A stretch of DNA of 64,000 nt. Source: Terfezia claveryi. Taxonomy: Eukaryota; Ascomycota; Pezizomycetes; Pezizales; Pezizaceae. Positions 35,401 to 45,730 of this stretch are shown piece by piece. Below the pieces are notes generated by a model. The model did no database searches. It was not told where the DNA came from and saw nothing but the letters and a program-made list of their open reading frames with translations. Location of the stretch: positions 248,001 through 312,000 of the forward strand of contig WHUX01000041.1 of NCBI GenBank assembly GCA_015179025.1, given 5' to 3'. Positions within the stretch are counted from its first letter, which is position 1. Each line of letters begins with the position of its first letter. The position numbers and the translations under genes were made by a program.

Positions 35401-36145
35401 TATGGAGCAATATCTACGGACCTTTGTCAATTACCAGCAGGATAACTGGGTTTTGTTGCTGGCCACCTGCGAGTTTGCCACGAACAACTAGTTCTCGGAA
35501 TCCTCCAAAACCTCACCTTTGCTGGCTAACTACGGTTGGCACCCCCAGTTCATGGATGCCCTAGCGCCCCTGCAAAAAGCCCACCCCTCAGCTAAGGAGT
35601 TCGCGGTTGAAATCGCTGAACTCCACCGTACCCTGAAAGCCGAGCTGGGATATGTGCAAGCCAGGCAGGCTGAGTATGCTAATGGAGCATGGCTGCCAGC
35701 CCCCAGATACCAGCCAAGAGACAAGGTGTGGCTCTCCAGCTAGCACTTCCGGACAGAATAGCTATCTCGCAAGCTCGACCACAAGTTCCTAGGTCCATTC
35801 AAGGTGTTGGCTGCTGTGGGCACTCATGCCTACCGATTGAGGTTCCCCAAGGACATTAAACAACACCCAATCGTCCATGTCTCCGAGATCGAGCCTGCCG
35901 CTAGCGACCCTCTGCCAGGCCAGGAACACCCCCCACCTCCTCCTGTGGTTATCGAAGGTAAGGAGGAATAGGAGGTGGAGGAAGTGCTGGACTCCCGGAA
36001 AAGGTATAGGCACCTGCAATATAAGGTCAAATGGCTGGGGGATGAGGAAACCACCTGGCAACCCACAGAGGACCTGGAAAATGTACAGGACCTGGTCGCC
36101 CTGTTCCACCAACGTTATCTATGGAAGCCTCGACCCACTGAATAA
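32388..36145 (+). pseudogene. Pol of copy C (PR-RT-RNaseH-IN-chromodomain)
   Basis: Open from 32447 to 33688 (protease and RT fingers/palm; the protease motif reads DCRASGIAF). Then stops at 33686, near 33830 and 33917. The RT box is YLDN (about 33718-33729): the second catalytic Asp is AAT, a CG-to-CA change. RNase H and linker 34148-34696 end at TGA. Integrase 34859-35491 has H-H-C-C (HHDT..GHPG...CHVCKRAK) and core DFVTG, but DRGPQF is DWGPQF, and it ends at TAG (N-N-stop). A chromodomain follows about 35960-36110, stop TAA 36143-36145. Confidence 0.88.
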
Positions 36146-36189
36146 TGCCCCGCCTTGTCCTTACCCACCCAGAGTCGTGAATTGTACCC

Positions 36190-36190
36190 T

Positions 36191-36234
<44 letters not shown>
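36190..36234 (+). repeat. TTG microsatellite, about 15 units
   Basis: An uninterrupted (TTG)n run between the pol stop and the polypurine tract of copy C. Copy D has a shorter, impure run in the same place (59620-59690), so it grew inside the element. Confidence 0.9.
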
Positions 36235-36235
<1 letters not shown>

Positions 36236-36348
36236 TACCTGCTTTCGGCGTTAGGGTTGTGTTAGGGGTTATTGTTTTCACTCACCTGTTTTGTGTGTTT
36301 TTCGCCTTGCCTTTTGTCGCTGGGGCTCCGAGCTTAAAGGGGAAATAG

Positions 36349-36861
36349 TGTCACAACCATCCCTTCCCAGCCTAGTTTGACCTCATTATTGTTATTCGTT
36401 GTTCCTTCTGGCATCACCTGCGACACAGGTGATAGCGTTGTTATCTTGGGCCCCGAGATAAGAGGTCTCGGAAACCTTATTCCTTCTGATGGCCTTGGCC
36501 AGGAAGGAAGCCTGTATATATACGCTTGCTCTTTCCGCCCTCTCGTTGGATCCCTATCCAACGTCTTGTATACCCAATACAGGACCTTGCTTCCCCCAGC
36601 GCTCATGCACCTTCCTTGTACATATCCTTGTCTCGAACAAACAACTCGGCAGTACAGCTGCCTCCCTTGACATACGCGGCAACTGCCTCCGTGTGTCTCA
36701 TATCCCTTGCCCTCTGCCTCTCTTGCCTCTTGTCTCTTGCCCTTGCCCCCCGTCTCAGTCATCCCCTGGTCACATACGTAGTACTCCTACGTGTGCGATT
36801 GCCCCTTGCCACTTCTCCGGCGTACCCCTTGGTCGCCTTGTCCCCCAGAGCCCTCGTTACA
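36349..36861 (+). repeat. 3' LTR, copy C (subfamily 2)
   Basis: 513 bp, TGTCACAACC...GTTACA. Same U3 palindrome as the 5' LTR, with changes on both arms (CACCTGCGACACAGGTG against CACCTGTGACGCAGGTG). The TSD CCTAT follows. Confidence 0.92.
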
Positions 36862-37418
36862 CCTATAATAATACCCTTTTCATCATAATTCCAGAGATTT
36901 TCAGGGGTAATTTTCTACTGTTGCATTAGAGTTCATAATATCCTATACTATATCCACTGCTCTTCAACCATTGCAGTAACTTTTGCTTGAGTCTTTTCTA
37001 GTCATTGATAATATTTGAGTTTGATACTAGAGTGTCTGGAGAGGAAGTGCTGTCCCCAATAGATACTAGGAATTACCTTAGAACTCTGAGGTTGAAGAAT
37101 TGCCACAGCCATTGATATAAGTATCATCATCGTAACTAGGAAAAAAAAGTCACTCATCCTCTTACACCAGTCCACTACCGCATCTTCCTCACTAGCAGTA
37201 AGTAGTTGTTGTTCTTGGTGGGCTTTTGATCTTGGCTAGGTGACACCCCGGCATCTCTTATATAGGATAATGGCATTTACCTTATAGGCCTTAGCTATCT
37301 GTGCTTTAGATTCACCTGGGTGCCTCCATGCATAGTCTATGGTATGTGCCAGCTACTTGTTATGGAGCTAGATCTCGAACTAGAACTGCTTGAATTTTTT
37401 GGATGTCTTTGGTAGCAT
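36862..37418 (-). pseudogene. Pogo/Fot1-like transposase, N-terminal half
   Basis: Probable start ATG at 37418 (MLPKTSKKFKQF). A helix-turn-helix DNA-binding region follows (DYAWRHPGESKAQIAKAYKV, about 37340-37280), then a variable linker and the first catalytic Asp in NYDEKGIII at the break. Several TAG/TAA/TGA stops. Reading continues after copy C at 30711 with no loss of frame (...DEKGIII|GLAVG...). Confidence 0.78.
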
Positions 37419-37822
37419 TGCTGCTGCTTACCAGGTTGCAACGTTGCATTAAAGATATTTGAGCAGAGTTCTGAAACACTGATCTCTTCTATATAATCGA
37501 TCTTTACCTAGTTAGTGATAGTAAGTACTATAGTTAGTATAAGGTCAAGAAATACTATAAAAATATTAACCTATATATATAAGTTAGTAATAGTAACTTG
37601 AAAACTTTTAGCTGTATTGAAATTAGAAGGTATAGTAGATTCTATATAAATTAAAAGTGGTATATAAATAGTGATATAATAACTAAATGAGGAAGATAAT
37701 AACTAAAAAGTAAACTAAAAATGAAGGAAGCTAAAAAGAGGTTTTTGGGGAGAGGATAATAAGAGAGGATAGGTATATGCAAGAGAAAATATACTACCAG
37801 TGACATAAAGTACCTACAGGCC
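37419..37822. other. AT-rich spacer, no gene
   Basis: Upstream side of the pogo-like gene, becoming AT-rich. No terminal inverted repeat could be identified. Confidence 0.4.
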
Positions 37823-37930
37823 TTTTTTTTTTTTTTTTTTTTTTCCCCATTCCCACATCTCTGGAGACTCGACCTACAGCCTAGTCTGGCTAGCACTACC
37901 TTCAGCCCTTAATCAACTTCGATAAAAGCG
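37823..37930 (-). mobile_element. Possible short retroposon with poly(A) tail
   Basis: On the minus strand about 85 bp of normal-composition sequence, with a weak B-box-like GGTCGAGTCTCC, runs into a 22-base poly(A) (T22 at 37823-37844 on plus). This is SINE-like, but no target duplication is seen. Confidence 0.3.
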
Positions 37931-38968
37931 ATGCGATGCGAACGACTAGAGGCTTGGCACGAGACTACCGCCACCATGGTATCACTCGTTTTATAGCTGA
38001 GAGATAATCGCAGTCTGTACCGATAACAGATTTATCTTGGGATGTAATATTGCATTTCAGTTCTTCTATAAATGCTCAGTTTGCCAATTTTCCTTGTTAT
38101 TTTGCAAGTGTCCCCCCACTAGCCGGAACATACCATACCGCAGCTCCTGCCAACTCGTGGCATACTGAGTAAGCCCATGGTTTTCATACGGAACGCCGCC
38201 TCCTCGTCTTATTAATCCGTACTTTGTTGATCTAGATATACTTACCGAATTTCTGGGTATATTGGGAGGAGCCACCATGTACAAACCAGGTCCCGAGGTA
38301 TAGCTATTCTGACCGTTGATATGGTCTTCAAGACGGCTGGTTTGGCCGAAACTGGATGAAAAGTGACATGACTTTCTTGAGTAATATGTATCAGCTGTTA
38401 TTCACGGGGTACTGTAAGATTTGGCGGGATCGCCCCTTGCCTTCCCTGTAGATTTTTGCACGGGTATCGAGATTAATACACGAGGACATATGACTACTTT
38501 TTTGTCCCAGGTAGCACAACATCACACTGTCAATCCCGCTGGCTTCCGAAAGAACGGATTTGTAAAATTGCATATGAGGTGTAAAATTCCTGCCTACAAT
38601 ATCAACACCTGCATATGCAGGCTGACCACAGTCCGGAAACTATTTCTGCAGAAATTTCGAAAAGTCGCCGAGACGGATACACTGGAAACGGGCTATTCTA
38701 CCCAAGATTCGATGACTAGTCGACTATTAGTATTATTTTTTTGATATTAATAATTATATTGTGCCTTGAGCTGCTGATTAGCTGAGCCCTCCTTCGTTCC
38801 CTGCGTATGACTCAGTTACACTTACTAAGTAGGCACAACACTGCAGGAATTCAGACTACTGCAGGAGTCCGGATTAATTTCCCCGACTAGACTAGCGGCA
38901 AAATAAACTTTTTTTTTGTTTTTCTCTAATGTCATTACGCATATGCTATCATGATCACAAAATAAACA
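37931..38968. other. Unassigned region
   Basis: Normal-composition sequence. Short open frames exist on both strands (for example 38391-38573 and 38066-38284, minus) and may belong to a decayed gene, but no domain is recognised and no consistent exon chain could be built. Confidence 0.35.
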
Positions 38969-39310
38969 TTAATATGACTGTGTGGAATTCAACTGGTTTC
39001 CTTTGTAAATCTGTCTATATTCATATTTGGTGTAGTTCGGAATCACCCGATCAATTAGCTCTTCCCATAGACCACGTGCGGTACATAGCATAGCTACATT
39101 CCCGCACACAAAATAATTCCTGTGTAACCCCATACCACGGATGGGAGCTGAACTCGACTTGTCTAATTGTTGGTACATATATCTTTTTCTGTAGGACCGA
39201 ATGGCTAGAGGTAAGCTCGGACACTTATGGTGATATCCGTCAGATCGATTCCCCTTCCCCACTTCAGGTACATTAGTTCCACTAGTGTAATTGAGATTGA
39301 GAGTGATCAT
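38969..39310 (-). CDS. Hypothetical protein, 113 residues
   Basis: Single open frame with four cysteines (KCPSL, VCGNVAMLC region) and a Tyr/Arg-rich C-terminus (KYEYRQIYKG). There is no signal peptide at this ATG; an upstream exon could supply one. No family recognised. Codon use looks normal and unlike the AT-rich surroundings. It may be a genuine small gene or a remnant. Confidence 0.3.
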   Translation of the reverse strand: MITLNLNYTSGTNVPEVGKGNRSDGYHHKCPSLPLAIRSYRKRYMYQQLDKSSSAPIRGMGLHRNYFVCGNVAMLCTARGLWEELIDRVIPNYTKYEYRQIYKGNQLNSTQSY

Positions 39311-39698
39311 CAGGCTACACCTGGCGGATGCATGTCGGCGTACCAGTAATGCTACTGGGGGCCACTAGAGAGTTCGTGGTACCGCGGTTGGGCTTGTATT
39401 ACTAAAGCGAAGAGGTGTTGGGACACACGGGGACCAACCAGGCGAACAGGTGGAGGCAGAGAAATAATCGTGCATATGGGAGCCCGGGAGTTCCGCAGAC
39501 TGGGCTCTACACCCAATCGACTCAGGTTCAGTAGCTATCCGGTATATGGCCGAGGAAACTATATAAACTGCTCCTCTGGCTTCTCTTCACAAACCCATCC
39601 TCCCATCACTTAAAGCCTCTCCTCCCAACTATACTACTTCTCCGACTTTTCACCTCATCGTCCAGGAAACCTTCCTCATAAACTCTACCAAAGTCACG
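39311..39698. other. Intergenic region upstream of the secreted-protein gene
   Basis: Normal-composition sequence. A TATATAAA box at 39559-39566, about 140 bp before the ATG at 39699, and a C/T-rich leader (39570-39690) look like a fungal promoter and 5' UTR. Confidence 0.5.
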
Positions 39699-40485
39699 AT
39701 GAAGTTCTCAATCACCGCCACCATTGCCGCTCTTGCTCTTGCACAGTTGGGTTTTGCTGCTCCAGCTGCCAGCCCTGCTGCGGCTGACGACCTTGAGCAA
39801 CGCACCTCTAACTTAGAAGAAGACTGGAAGACTAAACTAGGCTGGGATGGTAAAATCACTCCGATTGAGGAGATCGGAGAAATCGTTTCTGTCAGTCGCT
39901 TTGTTCTTTATAAAGATTCCATATTTGTGAGCCTAACGGAGGGTGATGACAGGGCCCAGAGATACCAAAATTATTGGCCAAGAGAACGCTCGGTGGAGTC
40001 TTTATGTGTCCTGGATAGTGAGTGGTTCTCCCCTTCTCCCTCCATCATGGAAGTTATAGCTGATCAGAGTGATATATTAGTGACTGGACAACTCAACCCG
40101 GCCTTGGTTGTTCTTACTTCGTCTTTGGATGGAACGCATGCGTCAGATTGAGTGACCAAACTTACCGCTATACTCTTTCTTCAGTTGGACCTGATTCAGG
40201 TTTGTACTCACCACTCGCGAGCCTTTCTTTAGATACTACGGGCGTGCTGTAACTAACATGTACTTATGCCGTCCTTGATAGGGACCTGGTGTGTCATCTA
40301 CCAATCAACCGATTGTTCTTGGGGAGGCTCGAATGGATTCACCAATCCAGGCCTCGCACGCCTCGAGGGTAGCTATTGGGGTCAGTGGAACGATAACACA
40401 GGCTCGATCAAGTGCTGGTGGTAGGTCACTGCTCCTAGCGGATGCCATGCATGCTCGTGCAGAACGCGCTTTGGGTCACTATTGA
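39699..40485 (+). CDS. Small secreted protein candidate, gene model uncertain
   Basis: The start at 39699 gives a clear signal peptide (basic n-region MKFS, hydrophobic AALALAQLGFA core, APA cleavage site), then an Ala/Pro-rich and acidic stretch and WKTKLGWDGK. The first frame stays open to TGA 40149-40151. A second frame from about 40082 reads DWTTQPGLGCSYFVFGWNACVRLSDQ and, after a possible intron (about 40199-40282, GTTTGT...TAG), TWCVIYQSTDCSWGG and SIKCWW before TAG at 40423-40425. A GTGAGT donor at 40018 and TAG acceptor at 40080 suggest an intron, but the phase does not join the first frame to the cysteine-rich one. Either a frameshift has killed it or an exon boundary was missed. Function unknown. 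Confidence 0.45.
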
Positions 40486-40489
40486 ATTA

Positions 40490-41538
40490 AAGTGTTGAGG
40501 ATGATAACTTCGGGGAGATGGGAATTGGAAATGGAGCAACGGTACATGGGCTCTCGGCTCGCAAGGTTTTGGCAAACATAAGGTGGATGGTGCGATTATG
40601 GAACGGTCATTTTATAATTGAATATAATTGAATGGAATATCTCTGTGTGTTAAGATATTCAAGCACCTACTGAAAAACACAGTCCCGCAGTTGGTAAACC
40701 ATGCCGCTGCTGCAAGTCTTTGGAGGGTTATATGCTCCGCTGGTATAGTCTGATTCGCCAGGTACGGTATAGCTAACAAGGTATCTGCTGAAAGGGAAGC
40801 ACGACATTCTAACAAGGGTAGGCTTGCCACGTGATATGTATGGTGGCGAGGACCTACTAAAAATACTACTAAAGCCCATGAAAATATCGTGAAGCGGTAT
40901 AAACAACTACATAATATGGGTACTTAGTCAAATTGTTATTTCAATTAAGGTACTAAACTTCAAAAATCAATTGACAACAATTAATTCAGTTAAGCCTGCT
41001 GAGTAACATCGAAATCACTTCTCAGCAATCAAGTCATCAAGCAGAAATACATCTGGAGCTTCCTTTTGTTTTGTTATTTTATTTTTATACTCATTACTTT
41101 TTCGGTACCCGCAGTAAATTACTTCATTTGGTAATAACATTCCCGCGGAGGGCAACCCATGATGTGGCCTACGCAGGAATTTCATTTTTGAATTCCCCGG
41201 GGAGGGACAATATTCGTGCGTAGATCATCCATCCCAAGAATCGTGTGGTTTCCCGGGCAGGACAGAACTTAAGTTTATATATTTTCCACCATAATTATGC
41301 AAGTTGGGATTGAATATAAATGAAATCCAAAATGCGTACGTGGGCATGTGGTTAAAAGAATCAGGTAAATACTATCAATTCTGTGAAATTCAAAGTCCCT
41401 CCAACAAAGCTAATCCGATACTAATCAATCCCCAAATAGTAAGAATGAAACTAGATATACCAATTCACACCTTCTCCCTTTTGATCTACTCATAGCTTTT
41501 ATAGCCCCCCCACTACCCCCCACGGCTGCCAAATAATT
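40490..41538. other. Intergenic, no gene seen
   Basis: Mixed composition with short AT-rich runs. From about 41310 the sequence is similar to 50020 onwards and forms the downstream part of the duplicated small-gene block. Confidence 0.4.
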
Positions 41539-41898
41539 TTAAGACCCCACTACCTCCCCCATGGCTCTCAAATGATACTCCAGATGCTTCTTAACCATAA
41601 TCACAACCTCCCACAATTTCATGCCCTTCAGAGTTTCAAACTCACTTGTCTTGGTGATTCCTTTCTCGATCCACTCCTTAACAATAAGCTTGATCAAGGT
41701 GTCAAACCTTTCCTTCGTAAGCTTGGAGCTCATCAGTATACACCCGTGCGTCCCTGGGGTACCATCGAGAAAATCGTAAGTCTTTAGGAACTCCCTGAGT
41801 TCAGCGTTCAAAACTTTGTCATCTGGGCAGTTGCAGGTTGTAAACATTGTTATTAGAGTTATTGTTGTTTTTCTCTGTTGCGTTAGTAGCGTATGCAA
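41539..41898 (-). CDS. Hypothetical protein, paralogue of the gene at 50150-50515
   Basis: 119 codons. Shares with the second copy the start MHT-LT-R-T-ITL-TM, the centre PG(T/S)-CILM and the segment (F/I)-L(K/R)(G/D)MKLWE(V/I)VIMVK. The likely native start is the internal Met (MFTTCNCPDDK) at 41841. It is predicted soluble and helical, with no known domain. Homology extends into both flanks (41310-42110), so a whole block was duplicated. Confidence 0.5.
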   Translation of the reverse strand: MHTLLTQQRKTTITLITMFTTCNCPDDKVLNAELREFLKTYDFLDGTPGTHGCILMSSKLTKERFDTLIKLIVKEWIEKGITKTSEFETLKGMKLWEVVIMVKKHLEYHLRAMGEVVGS

Positions 41899-42279
41899 GT
41901 GTAGTAGAAAGAGGAACTATGGCAATGGACATGGCTCAGGAATCCCTAATATACCTCTCAGCCGTGGTCATGGCACCATTCACTTTGCAGCTACTTCGCT
42001 ATGGCCACAGTCCTGGTGGCCGCCTCCAAACACAGTTCTTACTATTACTGGGTTATTTGCAATCCCATAAGTGATATGGCCTATAGTTGATTATTCCTTG
42101 TACTCGTGTTATTGTAAGTGAGGGCCAAGGAGATGTATTCCTGAGATAAACATGGTTCTACGAGACTACGACGGTAGTTGGGGTAGCTAAGGATGCCTCC
42201 TAAGTCCTATGTATACAGAAGCATTAGAACGTGGCTGACTATTGGTTTTGGTGGGGGCTCATGAGAGGTTCTGTGGACA

Positions 42280-42283
<4 letters not shown>
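41899..42283. other. Shared upstream region of the small-gene paralogue
   Basis: Up to about 42110 this matches 50516-50720 (AGTGTAGTAGAAAGAGGAAC, ATGGCAATGGACATG and others) and so includes the promoter of the small gene. From 42110 to the poly(T) nothing is recognised. Confidence 0.45.
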
Positions 42284-42311
<28 letters not shown>

Positions 42312-42610
42312 GAAGTCTATACGTCTGTGAAGCCTAAGGCTATGAGACGGTCTCGTTCCCTCATCTCAGGTCGAGATTGGAGAAGAAGGTTTCTACAAGA
42401 TCGACGGTGGTTTCCCTCCCCCCGTCCCTTACCTTCTTGAGCCACTTCCCCCGCTCGTCCATCTCTTCCCAATTCCCCCACCTCATGCCAATCTCCTCCC
42501 CCCGCGGGCAAACCAGGGCAACATGCCTGCCCGTTTCCATTTGCTGGCCACACGTGCGGCATGTGGGATCGACTGTATCGTCTAGCTTTACCCGCCAGGC
42601 TTGGAGATGA
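42284..42610 (-). mobile_element. LINE (Tad-like non-LTR retrotransposon), 5' truncated 3' end
   Basis: On the minus strand a coding stretch LDDTVDPTCRTCGQQMETG-RHVALVCPRG (about 42575-42490) carries the C-X2-C-X8-H-X4-C finger typical of the C-terminus of Tad/I-group ORF2 proteins. It is followed by a short tail and a 28-base poly(A) (T28 at 42284-42311). Only the last few hundred bases remain, as is usual for 5'-truncated LINE insertions. No target duplication found. Confidence 0.65.
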
Positions 42611-42861
42611 AGAAGTCGATATTCGTAGAAGGGTATTCGTGTACTATGACAGAAGCTCCTTGGTTAACTTCTACTATGAAAGTAAGGAAATCCTCCCATC
42701 TTAAATACCCTACTGACATACTCATTCTGCAGTTCGCACATACATTATACATTCTCCCTTCGCATGTTCACCCTTCGCATGTTCGCCCTATGCCCGCGTC
42801 ATCCTATTACCTCTGTTCCAACAAGCCCTCCTAATGGGATGACGCCCCCCGAATCTGTCAT

Positions 42862-43059
42862 ACCCTCATTCGTCATTCCTGCTTGCTCTTTGAGCTCGTT
42901 CAGTCTGGGCCCTGTCACTACTATTGTTAGCATGTCTGCTGGGTTCCCCTCGCCTGGAACCCAGTGCACCGTCACACTCCCTTCCTCTGCGCATTCCCGG
43001 ATGAAGTGGTGATGCCTTCGGATGTGCTTGGTGTTAGAATGAATGTAGTACATTATCAA
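42862..43059 (-). pseudogene. Ty1/Copia RNase H fragment
   Basis: Minus-strand reading HSNTKHIRRHHHFIREC followed by VTVHWVPGEGNPADMLT is the terminal RNase H motif of Copia pol. It is unrelated in detail to the complete Copia element next to it and cut by that element's insertion at 43092. Confidence 0.65.
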
Positions 43060-43087
43060 GATCCGGAAAATGAATCAAAAGTAGTAT

Positions 43088-43092
43088 CCCCA
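43088..43092 (+). repeat. Target site duplication CCCCA (Copia element)
   Basis: Same 5 bases occur at 49124-49128, directly outside the other LTR. Confidence 0.85.
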
Positions 43093-43612
43093 TTTAAGAG
43101 ATAAAGGAGGGAGGTATAGGCAGCAGTGAGATCCAAAAGTCCACTGAAGGATAATACGAATGAGCGAAGTGAGATTGTCACGAAGAGAAGAGTATATAGA
43201 AGTGAAGAGATGTGTTGTTATGTTCTTGTTCTCATCTATCCAACAGGAAACGAACGAGATATATATACATGAATGAACGTACATAAGAAAGTGAAGAAGA
43301 AGAAGGACATATGAGTAGCACGCAATGCCTGTGAAGGCCGAAGCACGTAATGCCTGTGAAGGCCGATGCTTGCCATATGATCTGCAGGCCAGAGCACGCA
43401 ATGCCTGTGAAGACCGAAGCACACAATGCCTGAGAAGGCCGTTGCTTGCCATAAGATCTGCAGGCCAGAGCACGCAATGCCTGTGAAGGCAGAAGCACGC
43501 AATGCCTGAGAAGGCCGTTGCTTGCAATAAGATTTGTAGGCCGAAGGTCGCTGCGTGTGGAATAGCAAGGCATGGGCGGAATGAATGAATGTACGGCATT
43601 CAATCACTAACA
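43093..43612 (-). repeat. 3' LTR of Copia element
   Basis: Begins TGTTAGTGATTG and ends CTCTTAAA (minus strand). Contains about three tandem units of roughly 76 bp (43317-43550; GGCCTTCACAGGCATTGCGTGC motif), which account for the repeated open frames in this stretch. Confidence 0.9.
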
Positions 43613-45412
43613 CCCCTCCTCAGCTCATACTTGCTAGACTCAAGCCCCTCCTATCTTCCTAAATGTACGCAATCAAGTCAACCTCATTAAAAAAACCTAT
43701 AAAAAACCATGGATATGGAAAAAAAAAAAAATGTATAGGGAAAAGAGTGTTGAATTTGATTGTTTTTATCCTAGAATGAGATCTCTTAGCATAGAGAGTC
43801 GTGGTTGGGGCTATGGTTTAGTGCATAAGTCAGCTAAATTATCGTGACTTGGAATGTATAAGACTGTGAGCTTCCCAGACTCAACAAGGTCTCGCACATG
43901 GTGATAAGCCATGTCGATATGTTTGCTCTTGTCACTGATGCGAGGATTAGAGGTTAGATCAATAGAGCTATCATTATCAGCGCTCAGGGCGGCTAGTGCA
44001 GTAATTCTGAGCTTATTCAGAGCAGACTGAAGCCACACATAGTGCTTAGCGGTTATTGACAGAGCGATATATTCAGCTTCAACTGTAGAAGTGGCGACAC
44101 ATCGCTGTTTGATAGCCCGCCAGCAAATGGTGTTAGTTGCTATCTGGAAGATGTAGCTCATGGTGGATTTTCGGTCGGATCGATCACCTGCATAATCTGC
44201 ATCTGAGAAGCCAGCTAAATGAATAGCGTTTGAGGTATATGAAAGCTTGAGGTTGCGAGTGCCTTTGAGGTATTGCAAGACTTGTTGAGTGCTCCCATAT
44301 GTGCGTTGTCGGCTTCGAAGAAAATTGAGAGAGTGCTGAGACCGTATATGCTAGATCAGGTCATGTGCCAATCACAAGGAACATTAGAGAGCCTATAATT
44401 TGCTAGTATAGGGAGACATCAGCAAGGTCATTGTCTCCTTCATCAGCCTTTACCAGCTTGTGGTGAGGGTTAAGAGGAAGAATGACCTAGTTGCAAGAGT
44501 CCATCCCAAATTTCACCAGTAATTGGTCTATATATGTGTGTTGCGACAAGGTAACCGAATCTTAACACTGCCATTCTATTTGAATTCCAAGCAGCTAGTT
44601 TAGAGGGCCCATATCGCTGAGATTAAATTCTCTCTTTAGTAATGCCTTTAGCTCCTGTCTAAGTGGGCTGGATCCAAATATAGTAATATTGTCAACATAG
44701 ATTGCGATAATGATATTATGACTGGTATGTACTAAGACGCAAGGGTCAAAGTTGGTTGCTTTGTAGCCCAGTGGTATGAGGAAGCCAGTCAGCCTAGCAT
44801 ACCACTGCCTTGGACTTTGTTTTAGTCCATATATAGATCGTTTTAATAGAGCGCATGAGTCTAGCTGATCTTCGAAGAAACCAGGAGGAAGATGCATATA
44901 GACTTCTTCATTAAGATAGCCATATAGGAATGCGCCCTTGATATCAAGCTGGTCTGGTTTTGGCCAGTTTGAGTATATTGATAGGGCAATGAGCAAGCGC
45001 AGTGAGTCATATCTGACGACTGGAGCGAAAACCTCATCAAAATCCGTACTAAGTTGCTGAGAATACCCTTGTGCTACCAATCTTGCTTTATACCGGCTGA
45101 TATTGCCAGCAGCATCCCGCTTTATCTTATATACCCATTTGGAACCGACAATATTGCGGTTAGAGGGTATAGGCACAACGTCTCAGACATTTTGGTCGGC
45201 TAACGCTTGCAGCTCTGCTTGCATTGCTGCATACTATTTGCAGGAATCAGGCCTTTTAGAAGCTTGTAGGTATGTTCTGGGTTTGTTGGTTATGTTGGCT
45301 GCTAGCAAGGCTAGCTCGTATCGGATTGCCTTGGATAGCTGGGTGGGATCGCTTGATTGAGCTTCAGCAAGAATAGCTATTTTTGCCTTTTTTCTTGGTC
45401 TGAGATCATATC

Positions 45413-45730
45413 TTGAGCTCACTGGTAGGCTTGCATTCGCTGGTAAGCTTGCTTGTGTGCTTGCACTTGCTAGTGTTCTTGCGCTTGCTAGTAAGCTTGC
45501 GCTCACTGGTAAGCTTGCTTGTGTGCTTGCGCTTGCTGGTAAGCTCGCTGGTAAGTTTGCTTGATTGCTCGCTGGTAAGCTTGCTTGATTGCTTGCTGGT
45601 AAGCTTACTTGATTTCTTGCTGGTAAGCTCGCTGGTGAGCTTGCTTGATTGCTTACAGGTAAGGTCGCTTGTGTGCTTGCGCTTGCTGGTAAGCTAGCGG
45701 TCGCTGGTAAGCTTGCGCTCGTTAGAGAGA
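45413..45730 (-). repeat. Minisatellite coding the Copia integrase-RT linker
   Basis: Irregular 9-18 bp units built from GCTTGC, GCTGGTAAG and TGTGTGCTTGC. In pol frame they give repeated S-L-P-A-(N/S)-A-S peptides just before the RYDLRPRKK motif. Confidence 0.8.

Larger units (their letters stand above)
30712..36861 (+). mobile_element. Ty3/Gypsy chromovirus copy C, complete, TSD CCTAT
   Basis: 6150 bp with LTRs 30712-31223 and 36349-36861 and a perfect 5-bp TSD. All parts are present in order, but stops and a mutated RT box make it non-autonomous. It sits inside the pogo-like transposase gene: joining the flanks through one TSD copy restores the transposase reading frame. Confidence 0.95.

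Noticed and set aside
36027..36281. Thr-rich minus-strand frame and Cys-rich plus-strand frame near 36200
   Set aside because: Both are produced by the TTG microsatellite.
37850..37910. Possible tRNA gene on the minus strand before the T22 run
   Set aside because: Only a weak B-box-like motif; no A box or cloverleaf could be drawn. Kept only as a possible retroposon.
43031..43053. 22-nt identity between 43031 (TGTTAGAATGAATG...) and the LTR start at 50889
   Set aside because: At 43031 the sequence is part of a Copia RNase H reading on the minus strand and diverges immediately after. Too short to call a second LTR.
43075..43613. Repeated long frames in three phases (SQALRASAFTGIAC type), also at 48580-49175
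   Set aside because: By-products of the 76-bp tandem repeat inside the Copia LTRs. The unit has no stops in several frames.
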